64,000 nt of DNA from Saccharomonospora sp. NB11 (lineage in GTDB: Bacteria; Actinomycetota; Actinomycetes; Mycobacteriales; Pseudonocardiaceae): positions 91,555-155,554 of the forward strand of contig NZ_JACBJG010000011.1 of NCBI RefSeq assembly GCF_015910535.1. The letters are read 5' to 3'. Position 1 is the first letter of the stretch. Each line of letters opens with the position of its first letter. A program made the translations under genes and the position numbers. Of this stretch, positions 1 through 8,336 are shown piece after piece. The notes under the pieces are model-generated. The model did not search any database and was not told where the DNA came from. It saw only the letters and a list, made by a program, of their open reading frames with translations.

Positions 1-2
1 GT

Positions 3-992
3 CTCGCGGCGTCGGTCTCCCTCGTACTGGCGTCGGCGAAGGTGCGCGATCACGCCGACGACGGTGACGGTGTGCTCCGGCATCGGAGCCTGGCGACACT
101 CGCTCGATCGGCAGCGGGTCGGTGGGCGGATCGGGGCGGTCGTACGGCGGCGCTCGTGCGGTTCGACGCGTCCGTGCTGACGACCGCGGTGGAGAGCCAG
201 GCCGCGGTGGAAAGCGCGCTCGGGCCGGGCGACTCCGTGCTCGCGGCCACCGAACCCACCGAACTCGCGACGGCCGCCGCGTTCGCCCACACCGCCGTGC
301 TCGCGGGCCGTCCCGAGAACGCCGAGCCGCTGCACGAGGTGGGCCGGTTTTTCGGTCGGGTGGCGCATCTGCTCGATGCGGTCGAGGACCTCGACGCCGA
401 TCGGGCGGCGGGGGTCTGGAATCCGCTCACCGCCACGAACACGTCACTCGCGACGGCACGGCGCCTGTGCGACGACGCCGTGCGCGGAGTGCGGTGGGCG
501 TTGCGGGACGTCACGTTGACCCGGCCTGCGCTCGTGCACGCGCTGCTGGTGCACGAACTGCGGCACGCAGTGCGACGGACGTTCGGACACGCGAGCGGAC
601 GCGACGGCCATGGCGGCCACGGCGGCCCAGGCGACCATGGCGACCACCTGCCGTACGACGCCTCGGGCTCCGTCCCGCCGCCACCGCCGTTCGTCGGCAC
701 GGACGGCGACAAGGACTCCGTGCCTCCGCCTGCAGGGCCCGACGGGCCCACTCCGCCGCCGCACGACCACGTGTTCGTGAACGACGGGGACGGCGGCTGC
801 TGTTGGGTGCCGAAGTTCCGGGTGCCGCCGCGCAGGCGCAACGTCGTCCTCGGGTGCGGTGTGGCCACCTACATGTGCTGCACCTGCCAGTTCTGCTGCC
901 GCGACCCGTGGCCCGGACCGTGGAGCGGGCGTCCCCACGACGCTCTCGTCGACTGCTGTGACGGCTGCGACTGCTGCAATTGTTGCGACTGA
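3..992 (+). CDS. DUF5685 family Cys-rich protein, 5' partial
   Basis: The reading frame is open to the left edge of the window, so the true start lies outside; the first in-frame GTG at 42 is probably internal, because residues encoded before it (LAASVSLVLASAKV) already look like family sequence. The N-terminal two thirds is alpha-helical and resembles the DUF5685 family of actinobacteria. It is followed by a Gly/His/Pro-rich linker and a C-terminal tail packed with cysteines (CCTCQFCC, then CCDGCDCCNCC at the very end). The Cys clusters suggest metal binding or a redox role, which is inference. Function is not known. No terminator-like hairpin follows before the next gene. Confidence 0.8.
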   Translation, partial: LAASVSLVLASAKVRDHADDGDGVLRHRSLATLARSAAGRWADRGGRTAALVRFDASVLTTAVESQAAVESALGPGDSVLAATEPTELATAAAFAHTAVLAGRPENAEPLHEVGRFFGRVAHLLDAVEDLDADRAAGVWNPLTATNTSLATARRLCDDAVRGVRWALRDVTLTRPALVHALLVHELRHAVRRTFGHASGRDGHGGHGGPGDHGDHLPYDASGSVPPPPPFVGTDGDKDSVPPPAGPDGPTPPPHDHVFVNDGDGGCCWVPKFRVPPRRRNVVLGCGVATYMCCTCQFCCRDPWPGPWSGRPHDALVDCCDGCDCCNCCD

Positions 993-1184
993 CAAATTCG
1001 TCGCAGATTCCGAAAAACTGTTCGCGTTTTCTCTTCGCCATTCCCCGCATTCACCCGGACAGCAGTCTTGCGAGAGCACTCTCCGTACGGGTTACATCAC
1101 AGAGAGGACACGCCACCGCCGTCGAGATCTGAGGGAGGTGTGCAGCTCAGCAAGGGCAGCTTCGAGGAACGTGGGGAGTGACCA

Positions 1185-2174
1185 ATGCCCATATTCGGGA
1201 TCGACATCTCGCATCACCAGGGCAGCTTCGATGTCGAACGGGCGGCCAGGGAAGGCATCGACTTCTTCATCTTCAAGGCCACCGAGGGGAACGGCTTCAC
1301 CGACTCGCGGTTCGCCGAGAACGTGGCGAAGGCGAAGAGGACGGGGAAGCCGTATGCGGCTTACCACTACCAGCGAAGCGGCATCAGCGCGGCGGCGCAG
1401 GTGGCCCACGTGAGCAAGGTGGTGCCCAAGGGGGTGCCTGTCATCCCCGACGTCGAGGCGAACAGCGGCAGTGTCTCGCTCACCCGCGACATCGTGAAAC
1501 GGCTTCGCGCGGCCGGATACCCGGTTCCGTTGTTGTACTTGCCGCGGTGGTACTGGCAGCAGATCGGATCACCGTCGCTGACGGGTCTGCCGCCCTTGTG
1601 GTCGTCGCGTTACCCGGACAACAAGGTGGGTGACATCAAGGACGAGTACGCCGACGTGCCCGACCACTACTGGGACGGCTACGGCGGTCTGCGGGTCGCT
1701 GTACTCCAGTTCACGAGTTCGGCCAGGGTGGCCGGACGTTCCCCCATCGACGGCAACGCCTACCGAGGCACGCTCGCTCAACTGCGTGCGCTGTTCAACG
1801 GAACAGGTGGGGGACCGTCGAAACCGCGTCAGGAGGACACCATGCCGCTCAAACTGAACGTGGGCAAGCACGCCCAGAGCTTCCAGATTCCCGAGGGGGC
1901 GTCGAAACTCGCGATCAACTGTCCCCACGGCGAGATGAAGATCAAGGCGCTGTACTTCGTGGGCGACCGGTACCCGGACGGCAAGGAGCCGGACGGTCTG
2001 CCCAAGTTCGACTTCCGGGGCAATCCGACTCCGGACGGGGGGAAGACGATCCATCGGCTCCGGCCCTGGCGCGTGGCGATTCCCAAGGGCGCGACGAGTG
2101 GAGCGGTGTACTACGAGTACCCGAAGCCCGACAGTCGATACGAATACTACGGGTCCCTGGACTTCATCTTCTGA
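1185..2174 (+). CDS. GH25 family lysozyme (N-acetylmuramidase)
   Basis: The first ~200 residues form a glycoside hydrolase family 25 (Chalaropsis-type lysozyme) domain: the start motif FGIDISHHQG carries the conserved Asp, and VIPDVEA carries the D-x-E catalytic pair. GH25 enzymes cut the beta-1,4 bond between MurNAc and GlcNAc in peptidoglycan. About 110 C-terminal residues, after a Gly/Pro linker, form a separate beta-rich domain I do not recognise. No signal peptide is visible, as in phage endolysins and some non-classically exported muramidases. The ATG at 1185 follows a GGGGAG ribosome-binding site at 7 nt. A terminator follows immediately, so it is transcribed apart from the ESX genes downstream. 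Confidence 0.88.
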   Translation: MPIFGIDISHHQGSFDVERAAREGIDFFIFKATEGNGFTDSRFAENVAKAKRTGKPYAAYHYQRSGISAAAQVAHVSKVVPKGVPVIPDVEANSGSVSLTRDIVKRLRAAGYPVPLLYLPRWYWQQIGSPSLTGLPPLWSSRYPDNKVGDIKDEYADVPDHYWDGYGGLRVAVLQFTSSARVAGRSPIDGNAYRGTLAQLRALFNGTGGGPSKPRQEDTMPLKLNVGKHAQSFQIPEGASKLAINCPHGEMKIKALYFVGDRYPDGKEPDGLPKFDFRGNPTPDGGKTIHRLRPWRVAIPKGATSGAVYYEYPKPDSRYEYYGSLDFIF

Positions 2175-2214
2175 ATCGCTCGGCGAGGTGTCGCCGGGGG
2201 GTGTCGGCACGGGG

Positions 2215-2248
2215 AAGGGCGCGACGACCGTCGGGTTGTCGCGCCCTT
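2215..2248 (+). terminator. hairpin terminator after GH25 gene
   Basis: An 11-bp perfect inverted repeat (AAGGGCGCGAC at 2215-2225 and its complement at 2238-2248) with a 12-nt loop lies 41 bases after the stop codon. The trailing sequence has short T runs only, so it may be a weak or Rho-assisted terminator. Confidence 0.7.
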
Positions 2249-2874
2249 CGTCGTCGTGGTCGACTTCGGTTCTCCGATCATTTCCGATGGTCGTCGCCGT
2301 CGATTCTGACATCCCATCGAGAATTGATCTTTCGGTGTCAGGACCGGTCCCCGGTGGCTTTCGTGTGGAGGTCGAGGAATTGGCGTTCGGCGCCATCCGA
2401 GACGCGCTCGGAAAATGGTCGTGGAGATGCTTGCCGACGGGGTCGGTGAGGTGTGTGTGGCCTCGTGGGTGTGTGGCCGAAGTCGGGGGACGTCGTCAGG
2501 GCTGTTCGGGGGTGGCGCACCCGGCCACCGAACCTGAACGATTCGCGCGTTTCTTCGGCTCTGGCAACGAGATTGGCCCGTGGTTCGAAACTTTTTGGTC
2601 TACAGTGGATGATGTGCTCGGCGGGGCTCTCGGGCGTGCGCGATCGGCATGCGTCCGACGGTGGCGATCTTCGGCAGCGGCGGGTTGTGAAATGCCCGGA
2701 TCCGGTCTGTCCGAACTCCGCGGGAATGTGGGGCAAGGCGCTCAGATGAGCGTGAAGGGTGGGTGGGTATTGTGCGATTCGAGTGGGGTGTGATCAACTG
2801 ATGGGCGTTCGCCGCGAAGCGGCGCTCGCTGATCCTCATCTCTCGAAGTTCCCAGAAGGGCGGCTTTCGGCACC
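2249..2874. other. 626-bp intergenic region, no gene seen
   Basis: Six-frame reading gives only open frames without recognisable protein character or good ribosome-binding sites. The middle is GT-rich on the + strand. The last ~300 bases must hold the promoter of the ESX gene set that starts at 2875; a slightly AT-richer patch sits near 2580-2620 but I cannot call -35/-10 boxes with confidence. Confidence 0.5.
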
Positions 2875-3705
2875 GTGTCCGAAACCTTCGAATTCACGCT
2901 GGGCAGTGTGGAGGCCGACGTTGTCGGGCAGGCGCTCGGCGTGAGTGTCCGCCGCTTCCCGCTGAAGCTGCGCAACACCACCACCGATCCGGCGCGACAG
3001 ATTCGTCTGGCGGCTCTCGTCGCGGAGCAACTCATGGAGCGCGGCCTGTCGACCAGTTCGGCGCTGCACCCCGGCGTGCGCACCGCGTTCGAATTGTTCG
3101 CCGACCAACGCGTGAGCGCGAGCATCAGCGGTGTCGACGGGTTCGGTGACGCCATCGCCGTCCTCGTGCTCACCGACGGGGCTCAGGCCGTCGGTGTCAC
3201 CCAGAACGCGGGGAAGGACGAGTTGCTGTTCTCGCTCTTCTCCGACGACGAGATCGTCGACGTGTTGGCGGGCGTCCTGCCGGACATGCCGCCCGCGTCC
3301 GGTTCCGAGGTCACGTTCCGCGCTCCCGTCGAGCACCACGCGACCGCCTGGGACGCCCGCAAGGCTGCCGAACGGGCCGAGGACGAGGAGGAGACCGACG
3401 CCTTCGGCAACCTCCAGGTCGCGGGTCACGTCGACGTTCCCCGGTCGGGTCGCCGTGGTTTCCGAGCCGGTGACGAGGAACGCCTACGGGAGGCCATGTC
3501 GGCGCGACGGCTCGGCGGTGGGCTGATCGAGGTGAGTGGCCGCGGTGGCAGTGGATCGCGCTCGTGGGGGTGGGTCGACACCGAGGAAGGGCGCTACCTC
3601 GTCCTGACGGAACGCGAGCGCGACGAACACGTCATCACCTACAAGCCGGCAAGCCGGGCCGCCGTCGCGGGATCCTTCCGTGACGCGCTCGCCCGGGCGT
3701 ACTGA
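2875..3705 (+). CDS. ESX secretion-associated protein, EspG family
   Basis: The 276-residue protein matches the EspG family in length and in sequence pattern (N-terminal FEFTLGSVEADVVGQALG, mixed alpha/beta core, C-terminal RYLVLTERERDEHVITYKP). EspG proteins are cytoplasmic chaperones that bind the tip of PPE proteins and deliver PE/PPE pairs to the type VII (ESX) secretion machine. This fits the PPE-like gene two positions downstream. Start is GTG at 2875. It probably heads an operon with the next two genes (gaps of 17 and 34 bases). Confidence 0.8.
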   Translation: MSETFEFTLGSVEADVVGQALGVSVRRFPLKLRNTTTDPARQIRLAALVAEQLMERGLSTSSALHPGVRTAFELFADQRVSASISGVDGFGDAIAVLVLTDGAQAVGVTQNAGKDELLFSLFSDDEIVDVLAGVLPDMPPASGSEVTFRAPVEHHATAWDARKAAERAEDEEETDAFGNLQVAGHVDVPRSGRRGFRAGDEERLREAMSARRLGGGLIEVSGRGGSGSRSWGWVDTEEGRYLVLTERERDEHVITYKPASRAAVAGSFRDALARAY

Positions 3706-3722
3706 GAAGCCTGGAGCGTGAG

Positions 3723-4127
3723 ATGGAGACCAACGACGACGCGGTGCCGCACTCGGTCACGATGGTGCAGACGCTGAGTGGCGTCCAACTGAAGAGGATG
3801 GCCGCCGGGCAGGGCTTCTCGGTGGACGACACCACCGGTGATCGCATGATTCGGGCTCTGCAGGACATGGTCGACCTGCTGGAGGAACGCTGGTCGATGC
3901 TGGAGAAGCTCGCGACGAACCCGCCGCTGAGCCTCACGGCCACGGCGCAGTGGACCGCTCAGCGCACGGTGGCGACCGCGGCTGACGAGCACGGCCTGCT
4001 GACCCAGTTGCGGGTGGCGCGCGACGAACTGCCGCAGTACATCGAGGCGATCCGTGCGGCCAAGCGCGGGTACAGCGAGACCGAGGCGGCACACCAGAAG
4101 GCGATCGACGGTCTGTCGCCGTCCTGA
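3723..4127 (+). CDS. small helical ESX-associated protein (PE-like position)
   Basis: A 134-residue protein predicted to be almost all alpha-helix, with a central amphipathic segment (RMIRALQDMVDLLEERW). It lies between an EspG-type chaperone and a PPE-like protein, the place usually taken by a PE or WXG100-type partner. I see no clean WxG or Pro-Glu signature, so assignment rests mainly on size, helicity and position. It may form the heterodimer partner of the downstream PPE-like protein. Start ATG at 3723 follows GGAGCGTGAG. Confidence 0.65.
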   Translation: METNDDAVPHSVTMVQTLSGVQLKRMAAGQGFSVDDTTGDRMIRALQDMVDLLEERWSMLEKLATNPPLSLTATAQWTAQRTVATAADEHGLLTQLRVARDELPQYIEAIRAAKRGYSETEAAHQKAIDGLSPS

Positions 4128-4161
4128 TCTCTGAACACCGACGAGAACGAGGAGTACTCGC

Positions 4162-6075
4162 GTGTCCACTCCGGACGACAAGGTCCGCGCGGTGTCGGAC
4201 CCCACGAGCCCCGAATACGATCCCAGCAGCTCCTACTACGACGTCACCGCCGACTCGTCGTCCCGCTTCTACGTCGGCCCGGTCGGGGACAACGCCATGT
4301 CCGGCGACGAGCTCCGGAACGCGGCGACGTTCCTCGTCAACCACTTCACACCGTTCGGGAAGATCCCGGTGCTGAATGACATGCTCATTCAGGGGACCTA
4401 CTCGAAAAGCCTGGCCTCCGACAGGGAGAAGTACAAGGACGGCCTCGAACTGAGGCCGAAGGACGAACCCCCGCGCACGCTGTGGGACAACGCCTCCCAT
4501 GAGTACATGGTCGAGGTGCTGAACACGAACGCCGACTCGGCGGCGGTCGCCGAGACATCCGAGGAGTGGGTCCGGTTCGGCAACGAGCTGACGCTGCACC
4601 AGAAGGCGGTGGCCGAGGCCATCGAGGACAGCATGGGCGACTGGTCCGGTGAAGGTGGCGACGCCGCTCGCGAACACCTCGCCGAGGTCGCGCGGTGGCT
4701 GGGACGCACGGCGCAGGGGTCCGTGCTGACCGGGCGTCAGCAGCAGATCCATTCGCAGACCCTGAACGAGACGCAGAAGCAGATGGCGGCGAATCCGCCG
4801 GTGGACTTCTCGGTGGAGAAGGCCAACGCTCAGCTTCTGAGCATCACCGACCCCGTGCTGTACGGCCAATACCTGCCGGTGGTGCTGGCCAAGGCGGAGG
4901 AGCAGCGCGCGGCGCGTGACCAGGCGGCCAAGCTGATGAAGCAGTACGACGCCACCATCGGCGAGGCCACCGACATGCCCTACTTCAACCCGCCGCCGAA
5001 GCTCGGCGGAGGAAGTGGGGGCGGCGGCGCGTCGTCCGGTGGTGGTGAGCCGTTGCGCCACATGATGTCGGTGCGCCGAGGAACGCGCTTGGAGACGACG
5101 GGCACGCGTGAGAACGCCGTGGCCCTCCCGAATGCGGGAGTCGATCCCACGGCCGTCGGTGTCGACCGCTCTGGTCTCGGCCCGGACGGGACACCGGTGT
5201 CGCCGTACGCGGCGGACGGCGGTGGTGTGAACCTCCCAGGCGGGCCGGGATACCAGGCTCCGGTGCCGCAGAGCCCGGACGTGGAGATTCCGGGTGGGCA
5301 GAACCCCGGCCAGCAGAACCCCGGCCAGCAGGTTCCTGGTTACTACGGCCCCGGTGGTCCGGGAGGGACGCCGTACACGCCACCGAAGGTGGAGGTGCCC
5401 GACATCCCGACCGGCGGGCCCGGGTCCGTGGGGCAGACGTTCACGCCCGGGCAGATACCCGTGCCCGACTACCAGATTCCGAACTCCGGCACGACCCCGT
5501 CGACGATCACCGGCCCCTCGGCCTACGTCCCGCCGGACTTGCAGACAGGGCCCTCTCGCGGTCCGATGCCGTCGGTGCCTCCGGTACCGAACGTCCCCGA
5601 CTCATCGAACCCCCGATTCGGACCGAACATGCCGTTCCAGCCCGGATCGATTCCGCCGATCGAATCGAATGCACGCCCAAGCACGACGAACTTGGGGGGC
5701 GGTGGCGTTCCGGTTGGCGGCATTCCCGGTGGCGGAATGCCGGGCGGCGGTGGTGCGGGTGGCGGCGCGGGCGGTGGCGCGCCGGGCGGTGCGCCCGGTG
5801 GTGGCGCCTCCTCGGGTGCGTCGGGACAGAACCCCGCCGCGGGGCGCGGCGTGGCCGACGCGGCAATGCGTGCCGCCCAGCAGGGGCAGGGTATGCGTGG
5901 AGGCGGCATGCCGATGGCCGCCGGTGGTATGCCCGCGGGTGGCGCCCGGCAGCAGGAGAGCGACAACGAACACCGCGTCGCGGGCTACCTCACCGACGAG
6001 GACGGGCTCTTCACGCCGGAGGAAGTCATCGCTCCGCCGGTGATCGGTGACTGGTCCAACAAGGACTGGAAGTAG
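4162..6075 (+). CDS. PPE-like ESX substrate with Gly/Pro-rich C-terminal region
   Basis: The N-terminal ~270 residues form a helical PPE/WXG100-superfamily domain with a W-x-G-type turn (DWSGEGGDAA, around residue 160). The remaining ~370 residues are low complexity: proline- and glycine-rich stretches, QNPGQQ repeats, then long GGG/GGA runs, ending in a short conserved-looking acidic tail (ITPEEVIAPPVIGDW-like; exact end GDWSNKDWK). This layout is typical of PPE-type proteins exported by ESX systems in Pseudonocardiaceae. Start is GTG at 4162 with AGGAG upstream. It is the last gene of the probable espG operon. No ESX membrane components are in the window. Confidence 0.78.
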   Translation: MSTPDDKVRAVSDPTSPEYDPSSSYYDVTADSSSRFYVGPVGDNAMSGDELRNAATFLVNHFTPFGKIPVLNDMLIQGTYSKSLASDREKYKDGLELRPKDEPPRTLWDNASHEYMVEVLNTNADSAAVAETSEEWVRFGNELTLHQKAVAEAIEDSMGDWSGEGGDAAREHLAEVARWLGRTAQGSVLTGRQQQIHSQTLNETQKQMAANPPVDFSVEKANAQLLSITDPVLYGQYLPVVLAKAEEQRAARDQAAKLMKQYDATIGEATDMPYFNPPPKLGGGSGGGGASSGGGEPLRHMMSVRRGTRLETTGTRENAVALPNAGVDPTAVGVDRSGLGPDGTPVSPYAADGGGVNLPGGPGYQAPVPQSPDVEIPGGQNPGQQNPGQQVPGYYGPGGPGGTPYTPPKVEVPDIPTGGPGSVGQTFTPGQIPVPDYQIPNSGTTPSTITGPSAYVPPDLQTGPSRGPMPSVPPVPNVPDSSNPRFGPNMPFQPGSIPPIESNARPSTTNLGGGGVPVGGIPGGGMPGGGGAGGGAGGGAPGGAPGGGASSGASGQNPAAGRGVADAAMRAAQQGQGMRGGGMPMAAGGMPAGGARQQESDNEHRVAGYLTDEDGLFTPEEVIAPPVIGDWSNKDWK

Positions 6076-6230
6076 CAAGGACGGCGGCGGACGCGGTCGG
6101 GCGGCTGTGATGGAGGTCGAACCACTTACCGAGAGCCCGGCCGCGTCACTCGTCGCCATCGTGACGGTTCGGACGTGCCGCGCCACTCCTGTGTTCTACG
6201 GGCGTGACTGACTGGCTGTCCGCAGCCGTG

Positions 6231-6398
6231 TCACGCCGGTGGGTCGATGCCTTCCCGACGCCCCACGCCCTCACACCACGAGCAGGGGAGAGAGACGGTC
6301 GCCGTGTGCGGCACGCCTCCGAGGGTCGAGACCTTGGCTTCCGGCCGCCGGCCCTCGCCTCCGCAGGCGTGGCACAGCACCTCGATGTCGTCGATCAT
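6231..6398 (-). CDS. small CxxCxG zinc-ribbon protein
   Basis: A 55-residue protein with two Cys pairs, CHACGGEG near the N terminus and CSWCEGVG near the C terminus. These resemble one half of a DnaJ-type zinc finger and would bind one zinc. I chose the ATG at 6398 because a GGAG site precedes it by about 7 nt; the longer in-frame extension upstream runs into the tRNA gene and reads as non-protein. Function unknown; it may be a small RNA- or protein-binding zinc ribbon. Confidence 0.65.
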   Translation of the reverse strand: MIDDIEVLCHACGGEGRRPEAKVSTLGGVPHTATVSLPCSWCEGVGRREGIDPPA

Positions 6399-6502
6399 GT
6401 CCGCTCCGGCTCGGCTGTGTCGCCCCAGAGCCGACCGGCTCCGGCGACGGCGTCGCGGGATCACCGGGGTCCGCCGACACGGGCGAGACGAGAAGTCTGA
6501 CG

Positions 6503-6576
6503 TGGGCCCGGTGGGACTCGAACCCACACTGGCACGGACCTAAACCGTGTGCCTCTGCCAATTGGGCTACGGGCCC
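6503..6576 (-). tRNA. tRNA-Leu (anticodon UAG), short variable arm
   Basis: A full cloverleaf can be folded: acceptor GGGCCCG/CGGGCCC, a 3-bp D stem, anticodon stem CACGG/CCGTG with loop TTTAGGT (anticodon UAG), a 5-nt variable loop, and T arm GTGGG-TTCGAGT-CCCAC. The discriminator base is A, as expected for leucine. CCA is not encoded. Leucine tRNAs normally have a long class II variable arm; this one is class I in shape, which is worth checking. Confidence 0.9.
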
Positions 6577-6723
6577 GACACCGTGCAGCCTATCTCCTGG
6601 CCTCCGATCGTGAGGCACGCGGTTCGCCTGGTGCACCACGAATACTGCTTTTCCGTCCGCTCGCTCCCGTCCTCGGACGGTGTGGCCGGTGAGGCGCGAA
6701 CACCAGCGGTGATCTACCGTGAC

Positions 6724-6741
6724 AGCACTGCGAACAGTGCT
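6724..6741 (+). promoter_or_regulatory. hairpin/palindrome before DUF3618 gene
   Basis: AGCACTG-CGAA-CAGTGCT is a perfect 7-bp inverted repeat followed by TTTT, ending 16 bases before the GTG start at 6757 and just ahead of its ribosome-binding site. It could be an operator or an attenuator-like hairpin. No function can be assigned from sequence alone. Confidence 0.4.
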
Positions 6742-6756
6742 TTTCAGGGAGGACAC

Positions 6757-6978
6757 GTGGCGCGCGACCCCGAGACGATCGAACGCGACATCGAGAAGGC
6801 CAGGGAAGCCCTCGCGGTGACCCTGGACCGGATCGGCGAGAAGGCGAACCCGAAACAGCTCGCCGACTCGGCACGGAGCACTGTCCAGGCCAAGGTCGAC
6901 GAGCCGAAGGTGAAGTACCCGCTGATCGGTGCGGGTGTGCTGCTCGGCGTGTTGCTGCTGCGCAAGTTGCTGCGCTGA
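6757..6978 (+). CDS. DUF3618 domain protein (small membrane-anchored)
   Basis: A 73-residue protein that begins MARDPETIERDIEKARE and carries the DUF3618 pattern (two short helices with LAVTLDRIGEKANPKQLAD). A single C-terminal hydrophobic helix (YPLIGAGVLLGVLLLRKLL) anchors it in the membrane. The family is common beside membrane-stress and PspC-type genes in actinobacteria; role unknown. Start GTG at 6757 follows an AGGGAGG ribosome-binding site. Confidence 0.85.
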   Translation: MARDPETIERDIEKAREALAVTLDRIGEKANPKQLADSARSTVQAKVDEPKVKYPLIGAGVLLGVLLLRKLLR

Positions 6979-7017
6979 GCCGAGCGCGGGAGACGTCGCG
7001 GGGTGTTCCGCGGCGTC

Positions 7018-7455
7018 TCAGCCCGCGTGCGCCAAGCGCTGCGGAGCGCTGTCGGGTTCGTGGCTCAGCGTCTTGCGCGGGACCGCGGGTGTGCTGTTCG
7101 TCTCGTCACGCTGCGGCGCGGTCTCTTCCGCCTGGGCGTCGGCGTCGGCCTTGGCGGAGTCGTCGGTCGACTCGTCCGAGACGTCGGTGGCGGACGTGTC
7201 CTCGGGGCTGCGCGTGAGGCGGGCCGTCATGTAGGTCGACGTGAACTCGTACGCGCTGCCGTTCAGCAGGTGCACCACCGTGGGGCTGGCGCCCTCGCCG
7301 GTGAGTTGCTCGACAAGCTGGTCGGCCCGGTCCCTCGCGGCGATGATGCCCGACGCCTCCCCGTTCAGCGTCTTGCCGAGGCCCGAGACGGTGACCGTCC
7401 AGTCCTCGTCGCGTTGCACATAGTTCACCGTGATCGTCTGCATCGCCTGGTTCAT
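7018..7455 (-). CDS. hypothetical protein with acidic low-complexity tail
   Basis: A 145-residue protein. The first ~75 residues look folded (QTITVNYVQRDEDWTVTVSG..., beta strands plus a helix), followed by an Asp/Ser/Thr/Ala-rich disordered tail. ATG at 7455 is preceded closely by GAGGGG; a second ATG at 7443 is an alternative start with better spacing. I do not recognise the family. It is transcribed leftwards, opposite the DUF3618 gene. Confidence 0.6.
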   Translation of the reverse strand: MNQAMQTITVNYVQRDEDWTVTVSGLGKTLNGEASGIIAARDRADQLVEQLTGEGASPTVVHLLNGSAYEFTSTYMTARLTRSPEDTSATDVSDESTDDSAKADADAQAEETAPQRDETNSTPAVPRKTLSHEPDSAPQRLAHAG

Positions 7456-7641
7456 CCCCTCTACGTGACAGGGATTCGCGCACGACGGTGTGCGAGACGT
7501 TCCCCTGTCTTTATGACGATGACGCCAGTCTGTAACGCGGGTGGCGCACCAGCAACAGGACTGGCCAGAAAAGGCTACCGACAGTGATAACACTCTCAGT
7601 TGATCGCCACTTTGGGTGAGATCCAGGCGGCGCAACGTCGA

Positions 7642-8262
7642 TCACTGTTGCGCGAAGTGACGCAAGCCGCCCCATAGGAGATTCATGGTGTAGTCGGTGG
7701 CTGCCTCGGGGGTGATGTCGTCGTTCTGCTCGCACCAGATGGCCAGCCGCTCGCACCCGCCGACGACGAACTCGGCCATGGCGTGCGTGTGGTCGGGGTC
7801 GTCGACGTCGAGGAAGCTGCCCATGAGCGTGGCGATCAGGGTGGTCTGCTGCATGCGGGTCGCTTCGAGCTCCTCGGCGGCCGGTGTGCCGACCAGGTTC
7901 ATCTCGTGTCGCAGCAGCGACCAGGCCTGACGGCGTTCGCGGGCGAAGACGAAGAACGCCAACAGCCCCTTGCGTAGTGCGTCCTCGGCGCTGGTGGCGC
8001 CGATCGTGGCCTGTTCGGTCGCCTCGCGGAGCGCGGACCGGGCGGCCTGGATGCAGGCGAGGAGCAGACCTTCCTTCGACTGGAAGTACTCGTAGAGCAT
8101 GGGCTTCGAGACGCCGACCCGTTCGGCGATCTCGTCCATCGACGCGGCGGCGTAGCCGCGTTCGGCGAACACGCTCTCGGCCGCCTCGATCATCTGCCGC
8201 TCGCGTTCGGCGCGGGGTATCCGCTTGCGACGCTCCGCGGGGGTCTTTCCAGTCGCGCTCAC
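7642..8262 (-). CDS. TetR/AcrR family transcriptional regulator
   Basis: A 206-residue protein with a classic N-terminal TetR helix-turn-helix (AAESVFAERGYAAASMDEIAERVGVSKPMLYEYFQSKE is the pattern, around residues 25-65) and a variable ligand-binding C terminus. It is divergent from the monooxygenase gene at 8337, with two small palindromes in the 74-bp gap. By usual TetR logic it represses its own gene and the monooxygenase; the inducer is unknown. Confidence 0.88.
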   Translation of the reverse strand: MSATGKTPAERRKRIPRAERERQMIEAAESVFAERGYAAASMDEIAERVGVSKPMLYEYFQSKEGLLLACIQAARSALREATEQATIGATSAEDALRKGLLAFFVFARERRQAWSLLRHEMNLVGTPAAEELEATRMQQTTLIATLMGSFLDVDDPDHTHAMAEFVVGGCERLAIWCEQNDDITPEAATDYTMNLLWGGLRHFAQQ

Positions 8263-8273
8263 GAAAGCTATCC

Positions 8274-8298
8274 TACCGGCGGTAACCTACTCTGAGTA
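8274..8298. promoter_or_regulatory. tandem palindromic operator candidates
   Basis: Two adjacent 5-1-5 palindromes, TACCGGCGGTA (8274-8284) and TACTCTGAGTA (8288-8298), lie in the short divergent gap between the TetR gene and the monooxygenase gene. Two half-overlapping sites on nearly one helical turn spacing are typical for TetR dimers binding in pairs. Confidence 0.55.
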
Positions 8299-8336
8299 AG
8301 GTGGACTCGGGGTAACAGGAACTCAGGGAGGCGCGC

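Noticed and set aside
2098..2793. 231-residue open frame after the GH25 gene
   Set aside because: Overlaps the end of the GH25 gene and crosses the terminator hairpin; composition is not protein-like.
6110..6211. 33-codon open frame after the PPE-like gene
   Set aside because: Has a start near a GGAGG-like stretch, but that stretch is inside the frame; no second copy or conserved pattern to support it.
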